From positions 124,001 to 188,000 of the forward strand of contig JBEVWC010000013.1 of assembly GCA_040506775.1 (NCBI GenBank): a stretch of 64,000 bases of DNA, given 5' to 3'. Positions 44,865 through 54,156 of this stretch are shown in pieces (the first letter of the stretch is position 1; the number at the start of each line of letters is the position of its first letter). The notes under the pieces are model-generated. The model was not told where the DNA came from. It ran no database searches and saw only the letters and a list, made by a program, of their open reading frames with translations. The position numbers and the translations under genes were made by a program. Origin of the DNA: Thiodiazotropha sp040506775 (GTDB taxonomy: Bacteria; Pseudomonadota; Gammaproteobacteria; Chromatiales; Chromatiaceae).

Positions 44865-45893
44865 TTATTCGAATAAGCTGAAGATTTTACCGGCAATTAT
44901 TTGAACGCCTTGATCAGCGCCAATTGCCGCAGCACCGCCAACAACCACCCCTGCCAAAAGCCCGATAGGTGACAGTGCAATTACCCCACCAATCACCACT
45001 CCCGCTGCTATCCCAAGGGTGAAACCCGCTGACTGCACCACAGCCTCCCGCTTCCAGGTCGGATCATTCGCATGATATTTATCGATAACTGATTTCGTCC
45101 GAAAAAAACCATCCAGCGCGACAAACGCCGGGCCTGCAATTTTGCCAAACTTTGCATATTTCAGCAGCCTTTGTGCATCATCGCAGCTACTCACGGGTAT
45201 CGATTCCCTTACGCGTCGGCCATTCAGGTTGACACCCTCAGTCGTGCCAAAGCTGTTCCTCTCGAACAGGGGCAATTTTTTATGTTCCAGCGTATCACTC
45301 AATTCTTCAAAGGCACGGACCAGTTCCTTTTCCTTTCTTGCAAGGGTTGCGGGCGCTGCTTTGTGATTGTTTAAATCATCGTACTCCTTGAGGTAGTTGT
45401 CATACTTCTCGATCTTGTCGATCACCTGTTCCGATGCGTTGAAGAGTCCGGCTCCGGCACCCCCATTGAAGGTATTCACCTCGCCCATCAGAGTGAACAA
45501 TTGCTGTTCAGGTGACCGGGTTCCGGACTCATCCCGGGTATAGTCAACTGCCGTATTGCCCTGCTCCTCATGCACCTCGCGCATGAGTTCCCTGCCTTGA
45601 CCAGCGGCATGGTCATACACCACCGCCAGGGCATGTTGACCGGATGGGGTTGCCGCCAGCTTGTTGATCCCTTCCCAACCTGCGGAGGCGATGAATTCAT
45701 TGGCGAGTTGGGCTTGCTGGTCCCGTGTTCTCTGCTCGAACTGCCGTTTGACCAGCACTTCCGGCTGTTGGCTTTGACAGGACTGTTGATAGAGGGCCTG
45801 CCCCTCTGTTTGCCCGGCGTTGGGCGTGCGGGTGCTGGCATCCGATTGTGGTCGTGCCGTCACTCCGTTGCTGACTGGATTGGCTGAAGTCAC
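44865..45893 (-). CDS. Polymorphic-toxin-like effector with hydrophobic pore-like C-terminus
   Basis: 342 residues from a GTG with GGAGGG just upstream. Residues 1-119 align without gaps to the N-terminus of the protein at 59600-61108 (blocks TEGQALY, AQLANEFI, TPSGQHALAVVYDHA, VHEEQGNTAVDYT); about 67 of 91 positions identical from residue 29, counted by eye. The middle (120-250) is helical and charged. The last 60 residues are hydrophobic and Gly-rich (GFTLGIAAGVVIGGVIALSP, LLAGVVVGGAAAIGADQGVQ), like glycine-zipper or pore-forming tails. No signal peptide. Two small membrane proteins follow as candidate immunity genes. Delivery route unknown; no VgrG, PAAR or TpsB gene nearby. Confidence 0.68.
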   Translation of the reverse strand: MTSANPVSNGVTARPQSDASTRTPNAGQTEGQALYQQSCQSQQPEVLVKRQFEQRTRDQQAQLANEFIASAGWEGINKLAATPSGQHALAVVYDHAAGQGRELMREVHEEQGNTAVDYTRDESGTRSPEQQLFTLMGEVNTFNGGAGAGLFNASEQVIDKIEKYDNYLKEYDDLNNHKAAPATLARKEKELVRAFEELSDTLEHKKLPLFERNSFGTTEGVNLNGRRVRESIPVSSCDDAQRLLKYAKFGKIAGPAFVALDGFFRTKSVIDKYHANDPTWKREAVVQSAGFTLGIAAGVVIGGVIALSPIGLLAGVVVGGAAAIGADQGVQIIAGKIFSLFE

Positions 45894-45967
45894 GGGTCCC
45901 TCCGCTGTTTCTTGGTGCTCCCCGGATCCTATGCCATGTAACCCGCGCTCCGATACTGGGAATATCC
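45886..45967 (-). promoter_or_regulatory. Conserved upstream block of effector candidate 1
   Basis: Two parts match the region upstream of the second effector candidate. Part A (45886-45903) is GGAGGGACCC-GTG-ACTTC around the start codon. Part B (about 45924-45967) shares about 30 of 44 bases with 61144-61187, in particular the minus-strand words CCCAGTAT and CATG-CATA-GATC with the same spacing. It probably contains the promoter. Confidence 0.6.
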
Positions 45968-45996
45968 CCTATCGGCTTACCCAGTTCCTGAAGGGT

Positions 45997-47970
45997 TCAG
46001 AAACTCGCTTCAGGTCGCTGATCGGTGAGCCAGTAGAAATGATAAGGGGGAATCACCAGCTGCTGCTTGAACAACCGGGGGGATTCCCCGGAACAGAGGT
46101 CCCTCAGGTTGCCATGCACGAACATGCCCCGATTTCCGAGGGCACTCAACTCGAGATATTGGGGGGTATCCTTGAAATTGCATACCACGAGTACGGATCC
46201 CAGGGGCATGAAGGGATCGCTGCGCAGGAATACGAACAGATGGGGATTGTCCACATCGATCAGTTCCCGGTTGTTGAAGTCGGCAAATGCGGGAATGCCT
46301 TTGCGGGCCGCAATGAGCTTCTTCAGCCCGTCGAAGATACGTTGCTCGGGAGTACCATGCTGGTGTCGCCTTTCCGCACGCTCCCAATCGATTCTCGGGC
46401 GCTGCATCCAGCGGTTGTCCCCCTTCTTGTTCTCATCGTCGAGGAAGCTGGAATCATTGAGCGTGCCGAGTTCATCACCGTAGTAGATCAGAGGGATGCC
46501 GCCGAATGAGCAGATCAGGCTGTGCAGCAGCAGGATCTGCTTCACCGCATGATCGATTTTCAAATCATCATTCGATTCAATCGCCGCTTCCAGCCCCACC
46601 AGAGAAGCCAGCGATCCGGAGATTCTGGCGTCTCCGGTTTTACTGTTGACGCCGAAGGGTTGGCCGCGTGCGGGTGAGTCGTCAAACCTTCCGGTGAAGT
46701 AATCCACCAGGAAGCGCCGATGGGCATAGGGTTCGTAACCGGCACGTACGATATCCGCGTCGTCGAAGCCCAGACCGATGTCGTCATGACAGCGCAGGTA
46801 GTTCAACCAGGTGGCGCGATCGAGTTTGGTGGGCAGGCTCTGAATGCCCTGCCACAAAAGTTTGGTGTTCTTGGTGGCCACCGCATCCCATAGCAGGGCC
46901 ATGAAGGTGGCGTTGTAGGCGATCTCGCACTCTTTGGCGATCACCGCGTCCTCGCCAAAATATTTGATGATCTCCACAGGCGCGACGATCGCCTCGGCGA
47001 TGAACAACACACCGGGTGCTGTCACCTGACAGCAATCCTTCATCAGCTGCAAAATCAGGTGTGCTTCACGCTCGTTCTGGGACGTGGTACCGATCTTCTT
47101 CCACAGGAAGGCCACGGCATCCAGGCGCAGAACATCCGCACCCTGGTTGGCCCAGAACAGGATATGGTCCAGCATTTCGATGAACACGGCTGGATTGCTG
47201 TAGTTGAGATCCCACTGGTAACTGTTGAAGACCGTCATCACCCACTTCTGCATCTCCTCGTCCCAGGTGAAATTGCCGGGAGAGGTTTCAGGGAAGATTT
47301 CCGGCATCACCTCTTCAAACATGTCGGGAATATCCCGGTTGTCGAAGATGTAGTAGTAATCCTGATGCTTCTGTTCTCCGGCACGGGCTCGCTGGGCCCA
47401 CTCATGCTCATCCGAGGTATGGTTGAGCACCATGTCCATGACCAGCAGCATGCCCCGTTTACGACATGAGGAAGACAGGGCGTTGATATCCTCCAGGCTG
47501 CCGAAGCGGGGGTCCACATTACGAAAATCACTGACCGCATAACCGCCGTCACTGGCCCCCTCAGGACAGAGCATTACGGGCATCACATGCACCATGTTGA
47601 CACCCAGCTCCTGCAGGTAGGGCAGCTTGTCACACACACCCTCCAGATTTCCGGCGAAGCCATCCGCGTAGAGCGCCATGGCCACCCACTCCTGGCTGAG
47701 AAACCAGTTGTGATGCTTTTCCCGCTCACTGTCGAGTTGTTTCAGGGCGACATGGCGCTGCACATAGCGGATCGCCATGACCTCGACCAGATGGATCATC
47801 TGCTCCTTGAAATCCTCCCGTTTGCCGTAGAGATGATGAAACAGCAGATGGATTCCGTAGAAGTTGGCGCCCAGACGGGTATAGAAATGCCGCAGATCCC
47901 GTTTGCGGATCTCGGTCTTCAGCTCGTCGAGGATCTGATTCAGCAGTGAATGGGATACCTGTTCGTACAT
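45997..47970 (-). CDS. ams: Amylosucrase (GH13)
   Basis: Uses sucrose to extend alpha-1,4-glucan and releases fructose. 657 residues with the long helical N-terminal domain typical of amylosucrases. Catalytic residues fit GH13: nucleophile Asp284 after Arg282 (GADVLRLDAVAF), acid/base Glu326 (LFIAEAIVAP), His395-Asp396 (LRCHDDIGLG). Early motif VLNHTSDEHEWA is present. It is the last gene of the sps-spp-frk-ams series, so fructose from this reaction would be phosphorylated by the fructokinase encoded just upstream. The closest alternative within GH13, sucrose hydrolase, cannot be excluded by eye. Confidence 0.88.
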   Translation of the reverse strand: MYEQVSHSLLNQILDELKTEIRKRDLRHFYTRLGANFYGIHLLFHHLYGKREDFKEQMIHLVEVMAIRYVQRHVALKQLDSEREKHHNWFLSQEWVAMALYADGFAGNLEGVCDKLPYLQELGVNMVHVMPVMLCPEGASDGGYAVSDFRNVDPRFGSLEDINALSSSCRKRGMLLVMDMVLNHTSDEHEWAQRARAGEQKHQDYYYIFDNRDIPDMFEEVMPEIFPETSPGNFTWDEEMQKWVMTVFNSYQWDLNYSNPAVFIEMLDHILFWANQGADVLRLDAVAFLWKKIGTTSQNEREAHLILQLMKDCCQVTAPGVLFIAEAIVAPVEIIKYFGEDAVIAKECEIAYNATFMALLWDAVATKNTKLLWQGIQSLPTKLDRATWLNYLRCHDDIGLGFDDADIVRAGYEPYAHRRFLVDYFTGRFDDSPARGQPFGVNSKTGDARISGSLASLVGLEAAIESNDDLKIDHAVKQILLLHSLICSFGGIPLIYYGDELGTLNDSSFLDDENKKGDNRWMQRPRIDWERAERRHQHGTPEQRIFDGLKKLIAARKGIPAFADFNNRELIDVDNPHLFVFLRSDPFMPLGSVLVVCNFKDTPQYLELSALGNRGMFVHGNLRDLCSGESPRLFKQQLVIPPYHFYWLTDQRPEASF

Positions 47971-48061
47971 GTACTGTGGCTACCTTGATCTGTGGTACTG
48001 ACCGCTCATGGGTGGCTTCAGGTTGTGTGCACGTCGGATCGAATCATGTACCGGCGCCGAT

Positions 48062-48949
48062 TCATTGTAGCATCCCCCAACTTTGCAGAAACGGTCGGTA
48101 GAACCCGGGATCCCTGACCGTGGCGCCACGCTGTCCGACGATGGCCGAGGCAAAGGTCTGAGCCCGTTCGAGGCTCTGGCTCAGAGGCCAGTTTTGATAA
48201 AGCCCCATCAACAGGACTGAGGTGAACGCATCCCCCGCCCCCACCGTATCCACTGGGTTGGTGACCGCCTGAGGGACCACCGAAAGGGGTGGCTGATGAT
48301 CGGTGAACACCATCGCACCCTGAGCACCCCGGGTCAGAATCAATCCCTCCAGCCTATATTTCTTACGGAACGCCTCGGCGGCTGCTTCCAACTCACCGGC
48401 GACATCCTGCAGTTCCACCAGCTCATCCTGATTCAGCTTGACCCAGTCCGCCTGGGACGCCCATTCCAGCACCTCCTCCTTGCGGAACCAGGGAGGCCGT
48501 AGGTTGACATCCAGGAACACCCGTTCAGCGCCCATCTGCCTGAGTGTCGACAGCGCCTGTCGGGAAACCGGTTGCCGCAGCGCAAGGCTGCCGTGGTAGA
48601 GCATCGCGCCTTGCGGAGGGTTCAGGTCCTGCTGGTCGATGAAATCATAGGCCACACCGGACAGGATATCGTAACTCGGCTCCCCATCCTGGAGACGGAT
48701 CACCACCTTTCCGGTGACATGCTCGGGATCCCGTTGCAGTCCCCCGGTGTCCATGCCCCAGTCGTGCATGGCCTGGCCGATCTGCCGTCCCTCTTCATCC
48801 TGACCCACCCGACTGATGAAGTAAGGAGCCTGACCGAACGCCTGCAGATGCCAGGAGACGTTGAACGGTGCCCCACCGAGTACCTGACTGCCATCGGGAA
48901 AACAGTCATAGAGCACCTCTCCAAAAATGATCAGCTTGTTGTTTGTCAT
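48062..48949 (-). CDS. frk: Fructokinase (PfkB family)
   Basis: Phosphorylates fructose to fructose-6-phosphate. 295 residues: N-terminal LIIFGEVLYDCFPDGSQVLG and APFNVSWHLQAFG substrate region, and the C-terminal PfkB signature NPVDTVGAGDAFTSVLLMG with the catalytic Asp. Its product is the acceptor for sucrose-phosphate synthase, closing a loop with the genes on both sides. Confidence 0.9.
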   Translation of the reverse strand: MTNNKLIIFGEVLYDCFPDGSQVLGGAPFNVSWHLQAFGQAPYFISRVGQDEEGRQIGQAMHDWGMDTGGLQRDPEHVTGKVVIRLQDGEPSYDILSGVAYDFIDQQDLNPPQGAMLYHGSLALRQPVSRQALSTLRQMGAERVFLDVNLRPPWFRKEEVLEWASQADWVKLNQDELVELQDVAGELEAAAEAFRKKYRLEGLILTRGAQGAMVFTDHQPPLSVVPQAVTNPVDTVGAGDAFTSVLLMGLYQNWPLSQSLERAQTFASAIVGQRGATVRDPGFYRPFLQSWGMLQ

Positions 48950-49031
48950 AGTCAGAGATCTGTTTGTTGTTAGTGTGTTCAGCGAATCCAGTCACCTGAA
49001 CGCCATACGCCCGGCAGTGAGGATGACATTT

Positions 49032-49895
49032 TCAGCCGGAGAAACCAGCTTCCGCTTCCAGCACCCTGCGGGTCAACTCAGGATGGTAGTGGTGTACCCC
49101 TTCGAGGATACCAGCACTGTAATTGCCGTTCATCCCCAGATAACCCCCCATCGCCTGGTAAAACCGACCCTCGGTGCCCTGCCCCGCAACCCGCTCAAGG
49201 GCCTCGGCTTGCACCTCCGGCAGGGCGTTGGCCACCAGCACCGCGGGAATCGGGCTGACCAGGACATCCAGATCATTGCCGCTGTCACCTGAAAAAAGCA
49301 CCTCGTCCACGTACAGACCGAGATGCTGGCGGAGAAATTCGATGGCCGGATATTTACCCGCAGCCGCGGGCAGCAGGTCGAGCAGTCCGGTTGCCGTGGT
49401 TTCATCGATGCTCCAGATCAGATGCGCCGACACACCCAATGAGCGCAACCGGTTATGCATCCGCTGACGCAGTTCCTGCGCATCCAGATCCGGCGAGGCA
49501 TAGTAGCTGAGCTTATAGCGATTCTGTTTCTCCGGTTCCTGCAGATCCAGCTCCGGCCACTCCTCAAACAGCTGTTGCAGGGCGGCATGGTCGTAGCCTG
49601 CCCAGTCCGGTGCAATCAGATCAAACCAGGCCTGCATGGCAACCCAGCGGCTTTGCTCGTCAAGGGCATAAACGGTGGAACCGACATCGGCGATCACATA
49701 ATCCGGCCGGGGCAGTGCATACTCGGCCATGGCCTGCTCCACCAGGCGTTGATCACGGCCGCTGACATAGGCCAGACGCACCCTCTCGTCCTGACACAGC
49801 CGGGCGAATCCCTCCCGGGCACCGTTTGACTCGGGTTGCGGACCATTGGGCAACAGAGTGCGGTCGAGATCCGTACAGATCAGCAGCTTACTCAT
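49032..49895 (-). CDS. spp: Sucrose-6-phosphate phosphatase (HAD family)
   Basis: Hydrolyses sucrose-6-phosphate to sucrose. 287 residues from the ATG at 49895, which overlaps the sps stop by eight bases. HAD motif I is CTDLDRTLL, motif II region AYVSGRDQRL, and the C-terminal motif FSGDSGNDLDVL binds metal. The cap resembles the sucrose-phosphatase type. The reading frame continues upstream into sps but that part is not expected to be translated as this protein. Confidence 0.9.
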   Translation of the reverse strand: MSKLLICTDLDRTLLPNGPQPESNGAREGFARLCQDERVRLAYVSGRDQRLVEQAMAEYALPRPDYVIADVGSTVYALDEQSRWVAMQAWFDLIAPDWAGYDHAALQQLFEEWPELDLQEPEKQNRYKLSYYASPDLDAQELRQRMHNRLRSLGVSAHLIWSIDETTATGLLDLLPAAAGKYPAIEFLRQHLGLYVDEVLFSGDSGNDLDVLVSPIPAVLVANALPEVQAEALERVAGQGTEGRFYQAMGGYLGMNGNYSAGILEGVHHYHPELTRRVLEAEAGFSG

Positions 49896-52026
49896 CGCGT
49901 TCCAACGGCACCTGGCAGCTGTGGAAGAAATCGTAATGATCGATAGCCTCGAGAATCCCCAGGGCATGGGACTGCTGCGCAAAGTAGATCCGTTCATGAT
50001 CGATCATGTGCGACAACTCTTCATGGTGCCGATTGGCCACCACCACGGCGAGGGTATTGCCGCGCATCATGTCCTCATCCGATCCAGACCCTCCCGCGAC
50101 AAGAATCCGCTCGAGGGGTATGTCCAGGCGCTGGGCAACGTATCTCAAGGCCTGCCCCTTGGAAGCCCGGGATGGCAGGATATCCAGGAACTGACCAAAT
50201 GCATGGATAACATTGCAGGTGAGTTCCTCCTTGTGCAGCAGCACATTGATCTCGTCCACAGACGGGGCCTTGCTGGGATCGTAGTGATAGGCGATCTTGA
50301 AGAAGCTCTGTTCATGCCGGGACTGCGGGGTGATTCCGGGTAACCCGGCAAGCACCCGGCGGATGCTTTTCGGCTGCCACAGATGGTCGATGTGCTCGAC
50401 CCAGTAATCATCGATGGCGAGGCTCTTGGTATAGTGAATCTTGGTACCCAGCCCGGTAATCAGAACGTCGGGGATGGGTATCGAGAACTTCTTCATCACC
50501 GACAGGGCATCATCCAGGCGACGCCCGGTAGCGATACCGAAGCTGGTGCATTTTCGATTGTCGCGCACCACTTCGATGAAGCGCTTGAGACCGGAGGTAT
50601 TGCCCAGCAGGTTTTGATCGAGGTCGGTGAAGATGGCCCGGTCGCGGTCGCGCCGGGTGATGTGTTTCAACGGCTTGGTCGGCAGGCGTTCATGGGCTGC
50701 AGGCAAGGGCGATATCGAAGCGATGTACTTGCGCGCGTGTGCCTGCCAGGAATAGTGTTTGCGCACCCCGGTGAGACCGTTGCGAGAGTAGGTGCGCCAG
50801 AGCTGGTCGTCATGCAGTAACTTGAGCAGGCTGATGCGAATCGCCTTTTTGTCCAGTGGATCGATCAGCAGTCCGTTGTCGCAGTTACCGATGATGTCCA
50901 CCGGACCACCGTTTTCCGTGGCAATCAGCGGTAGACCGCTGGCCGCGGCCTCCAACAGGGTCAGGCCGAAGGGTTCGGTCAAGGCAGGATTGATGAACAC
51001 ACCCTTGGATTGAGTCACCAACCGATAGATGTCCGGCACTTCCTGGGCCAGGTGACGCTTGGGGATGGCGACATGCCCATACAGATCGTAATAATCGATC
51101 AACATCAGCAGTTCGGTCATGACCGATTGCGGACCACTCTCCATCTCCCGGATGTCATCCCGGTTGCCCGCCACGATCACCAGGTTGGCTGCGTTCTGCA
51201 ATTCGGTCGATTCACCATAGACCTCGAGCAGGGTTTGAATGTTCTTGCGTTCATCCGGACGGGACAGGGCCAGGATCATCGGCTTGTCCGGTTTCTGCAG
51301 GAACCGGGCGAGGCTCTTGGTGAAATGTATCTCTTCGTTTTCCTTCCTTGGTGGGTAGAACTGGGTCAGATCGGTTCCCGGCGGGATGACCGCCATGCTG
51401 TCGGGCCGGTAGTAGTCGTAGAGACTGTACTGCTCCTCGATCTCCTGGTGGGTACTGGTGATCACCAGATCCGCATTGGCCAGCAACTCCTCCTCGGCCT
51501 CGATCCGGCGCTCCATGTTGTAGCGTTCGTTGATCAACTGGCGCGACAATCCCTTGGCCAACAGGCGTTGCTGCTTGTCGCGACCCAGGGAGTGTCCGGT
51601 ATGTACGAGTGGAATTCCCAGCAGGTGCGAGAGCTTGACCCCGACGTACCCCGCATCGGCATAGTGGGTGTGGACGATATCCGGCATGCGCGGCTGCGCA
51701 TTCAGCCACACCAGGAGATTGTCCATGAAGCTGTCAAGATAATCCCAAAGACTCTCTTTGGGCAGGTAGGCTTCGGGGCCGGCATCGATGCGCACGATAC
51801 GCGCCTTGGGCGATAGGATCTCCAGGGGTTCGGCATAGTCATCGCTGATGTCCGTACCCATGACCCTCCGGGTCACCAGATCCACCCGGCTCACCTCGTC
51901 GCATTCCGCAAGGGCCCGCGCCAGATCGACCACATATTTGGTTTGGCCGCCGGTATCCGCGTCACGTCCGAGTTCCAGATCGTGGCCGCGAATCAGTCCG
52001 TGTATGCTGATCAGGCAAATGTACAT
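49888..52026 (-). CDS. sps: Bidomain sucrose-phosphate synthase
   Basis: Transfers glucose from a nucleotide sugar to fructose-6-phosphate. 712 residues from the ATG at 52026 (MYICLISIHGLIRG); an upstream ATG at 52074 is possible. GT4 domain: GRDADTGGQTKYVVDLARAL, VHTHYADAGYVG, HTGHSLGRDKQ, and the E-x7-E motif EPFGLTLLEAAASGLP. The C-terminal 230 residues form a HAD phosphatase-like domain, but motif I is FTDLDQNLLG, with Asn in place of the usual Thr. A separate, complete phosphatase gene follows directly. First gene of the sucrose operon. Confidence 0.93.
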   Translation of the reverse strand: MYICLISIHGLIRGHDLELGRDADTGGQTKYVVDLARALAECDEVSRVDLVTRRVMGTDISDDYAEPLEILSPKARIVRIDAGPEAYLPKESLWDYLDSFMDNLLVWLNAQPRMPDIVHTHYADAGYVGVKLSHLLGIPLVHTGHSLGRDKQQRLLAKGLSRQLINERYNMERRIEAEEELLANADLVITSTHQEIEEQYSLYDYYRPDSMAVIPPGTDLTQFYPPRKENEEIHFTKSLARFLQKPDKPMILALSRPDERKNIQTLLEVYGESTELQNAANLVIVAGNRDDIREMESGPQSVMTELLMLIDYYDLYGHVAIPKRHLAQEVPDIYRLVTQSKGVFINPALTEPFGLTLLEAAASGLPLIATENGGPVDIIGNCDNGLLIDPLDKKAIRISLLKLLHDDQLWRTYSRNGLTGVRKHYSWQAHARKYIASISPLPAAHERLPTKPLKHITRRDRDRAIFTDLDQNLLGNTSGLKRFIEVVRDNRKCTSFGIATGRRLDDALSVMKKFSIPIPDVLITGLGTKIHYTKSLAIDDYWVEHIDHLWQPKSIRRVLAGLPGITPQSRHEQSFFKIAYHYDPSKAPSVDEINVLLHKEELTCNVIHAFGQFLDILPSRASKGQALRYVAQRLDIPLERILVAGGSGSDEDMMRGNTLAVVVANRHHEELSHMIDHERIYFAQQSHALGILEAIDHYDFFHSCQVPLERDE

Positions 52027-52403
52027 AGTCCGGTCAACTGGGGCGTGGTTTCCGGCAGGATCCCATGCCGCCATTCCTCCGTCAGTCGATGGTGATCACG
52101 CAGGCATCCCACCGATAGTCTCGTTGACCATGCCGATTCGACCGAGCGCCTGCGTCACCGCATGTCAAGGCATGGCCTATTGCAACTTCTGGGTTTCCAT
52201 TACCTTAACATGATTAGGACCTTGTTAGGGCCTGTCGATGCGAAACCACATGTTCTGGCAGGACATATTTGACTGACACCGGGAAGAACAGGCGTGCTCA
52301 ATCAGGATGGATGCGCGGCGAATTCACCAGGGATTTGTCAACATTTTACAAAAAATAACTCGATTACCCGCGACTCTCAGCCATACACAAGAACCCAGCA
52401 GGC

Positions 52404-52425
52404 CCCTCTCCCGCGAGGGAGAGGG
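52404..52425. repeat. Short palindrome CCCTCTCCCGCGAGGGAGAGGG
   Basis: An almost perfect 22-base hairpin. A longer relative is at 58890-58929. This type is widely seen as an intergenic repeat in proteobacteria. Confidence 0.65.
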
Positions 52426-52487
52426 AATCCAATAGACAAGAGCAGAAGTGAACGGCCAGGGTAATCCCTCACACGCATTTGAACGAT

Positions 52488-52519
52488 CGTAGCCCGGGTG
52501 AAGCAACGCGTACCCCGGG
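52488..52519. repeat. REP-type repeat (GTAGCCCGGGTGAA family)
   Basis: CGTAGCCCGGGTGAAGCAAC followed by a CCCCGGG half palindrome. A related unit in the opposite orientation lies at 62009-62041. Confidence 0.6.
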
Positions 52520-52663
52520 ACAGGTCGAAGCCCGAACCCCGTATTCCTCTGCACGCATCCATACGACAGGAGCATCATGCTCAGAAAGGCGGTAGCGAGT
52601 GAACCTCTCCTTCACGGCCCTCCCCCGAGGAAAGAGGAATTGTTCGGATCAATCTCAACCGCC

Positions 52664-52748
52664 AGGTCGGGTTAGCGCAGCGTAACCCGACACAGAGTAT
52701 GCGGTTGGATGCATTGCGTCGGGTTACGCTGCGCTAACCCGACCTACG
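52664..52748. repeat. Inverted REP pair (GTAGGTCGGGTTAGCG family)
   Basis: AGGTCGGGTTAGCGCAGCG at the left and GCTGCGCTAACCCGACCTAC at the right, 25 or so bases apart, arranged as at 43951-44036. Each arm is itself a hairpin. Confidence 0.8.
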
Positions 52749-52852
52749 AATTGCCGGTCATTCGCCCAGCAAGGTGCGCATGACCGGGTTTCACAACTGT
52801 GCTTCCACACCCGCCATACATCCATCGACTGATGAGACACTCTGAGGAGGCC

Positions 52853-53368
52853 TTATTTGAAAACCCCATGATCCAGGTTTTCCAGTAACTCGAGTGTCAC
52901 ATCTGCGTAACGCAGGATAGCAACCCCCTGGTGGTCCTTGAGAAACTCCTCCGCATCAGCCTGGGTTTCCAACGGTATCAACTCATGACCCATGGGGCCC
53001 AATACATCAGAGCCGATCACGTACCAGGCTTGCCGGGCATCGATCTTCTGCAAGCCGTAATACTCGGTCACCCCGATGGTTTCAATCTCATTCAGCTGAT
53101 GATCCGGCGCCCACTTGCCAAGATCCAGGAGGTATTTGAACAGGTCCTTGGCGCCATCGAAGTGATGTGCATGACCGTCTTTATACTGTGCCGTCGCGAC
53201 CCACTCCGGGTATTTCGCCACAAACATGCCACACACCGGGCAGGTATCCTTGGGACCGGGCGACGGCAGGTCCACAGGTTCTGCAAACAGCGGTACCGCC
53301 ATCAGGGTGCCCAGCATCAACAATCCGCTGAGCAGCGTCTTGAAGGGTCTGTCTAATTGCTTCATCAT
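52853..53368 (-). CDS. NosL-family copper-binding protein 1
   Basis: 171 residues with an N-terminal signal (TLLSGLLMLGTLMAVPLFAE). The NosL domain begins with the copper motif CPVCGM (Cys43, Cys46, Met48), then FVAKYPEWVATAQYKDGHAH and the usual YYGLQKIDARQAWYVIGSDV pattern. NosL delivers Cu(I) in nitrous oxide reductase assembly, but nosZ is not in the window. Last gene of the cluster. Confidence 0.82.
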   Translation of the reverse strand: MMKQLDRPFKTLLSGLLMLGTLMAVPLFAEPVDLPSPGPKDTCPVCGMFVAKYPEWVATAQYKDGHAHHFDGAKDLFKYLLDLGKWAPDHQLNEIETIGVTEYYGLQKIDARQAWYVIGSDVLGPMGHELIPLETQADAEEFLKDHQGVAILRYADVTLELLENLDHGVFK

Positions 53369-53432
53369 TTATTGAGTGCTCTGGTCAAAAGCGTTCACCC
53401 GGCGAACCACGGTCCGCCGGGTGAGGCCTGCA

Positions 53433-54116
53433 TCAACCTTGTTTCTGCTTCATCTTTTCCATCATGTGCTGACGCCGCTCGAGGCGTTTCTTGCGTACCA
53501 TCATGGTGTCCTTCGCCATACCCAGGTAGGCGTCGCTCAGGGCTGAATCGAAATTGACCAGTTCCCCGCCGTTTTCAGCCATGGCCTGCTTAGCCGCCGC
53601 TTCCGAGGAGAACGCCATCTTGCTGTGTGCGGTCATGGTGCCTTTGAGTTTGGAACCCATGAGGTATTGGGCCTTGTCCACGTTCACCAGGGGCTTGATC
53701 GCCTCGCTGGAACCGAAATCCGCTGCATAGATGGCCTTCGGACCCCGATCGATATTCAACGAAAGGCTGATCGCCAGACAGTGGATGGAACAGGTTCCGT
53801 CCACCAGTCCGTCATCATAGTGAACCAGGTGACGGCTGTGGTGCCACTTGGTGCGGTCCATACCGCAATAGGGACAGGCCGCATACTTCTCCAGCTCATT
53901 CTCCAGGGGCTTGTCATCCGGCGCGGTCTTGGGGATGAACTGCAACGGGGTGCCGTCACCCTCGCAGGCGGCGCCCGAGGATTTCACCCAACCCTTGCCC
54001 GGTACCATGACCCCGACACCGGGACCCGCCAGGGCGGTACCCGACACGCCTGCCAGACCCGCAGCCGAGAGTACCTTCAGCATTTTTCTTCGATCCATTT
54101 TGTGATCATCACACAT
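53433..54116 (-). CDS. NosL-family protein 2 with twin-arginine-like signal
   Basis: 227 residues. MDRRKMLKVLSAAGLAGVSG resembles a Tat signal (RR with a hydrophobic stretch). The domain carries CPYCGM (Cys81, Cys84, Met86) followed by DRTKWHHSRHLVHYDDGLVD with several histidines, and GTCSIHC. The C-terminal tail is strongly basic and Met-rich (MMVRKKRLERRQHMMEKMKQ), which is unusual. AGGAG nine bases upstream supports the ATG at 54116; the next ATG at 54098 would start at the RR motif. Role: periplasmic copper or redox chaperone, inferred from family. Confidence 0.8.
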   Translation of the reverse strand: MCDDHKMDRRKMLKVLSAAGLAGVSGTALAGPGVGVMVPGKGWVKSSGAACEGDGTPLQFIPKTAPDDKPLENELEKYAACPYCGMDRTKWHHSRHLVHYDDGLVDGTCSIHCLAISLSLNIDRGPKAIYAADFGSSEAIKPLVNVDKAQYLMGSKLKGTMTAHSKMAFSSEAAAKQAMAENGGELVNFDSALSDAYLGMAKDTMMVRKKRLERRQHMMEKMKQKQG

Positions 54117-54156
54117 CGTGTTTTTCTCCTGTTGTTTACCACTGTAAATTCTGTAA

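Larger units (their letters stand above)
52027..52852. other. Repeat-rich gap upstream of sps
   Basis: About 825 bases without a supported gene. Contains at least three palindromic repeat types: CCCTCTCCCGCGAGGG at 52404-52425, GTAGCCCGGGTGAA at 52488-52519 and the GTAGGTCGGGTTAGCG pair at 52664-52748. The part next to sps (52075-52260) probably holds its promoter, but no clear hexamers were found. Open frames at 52324-52578 overlap the repeats and are rejected. Confidence 0.6.
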
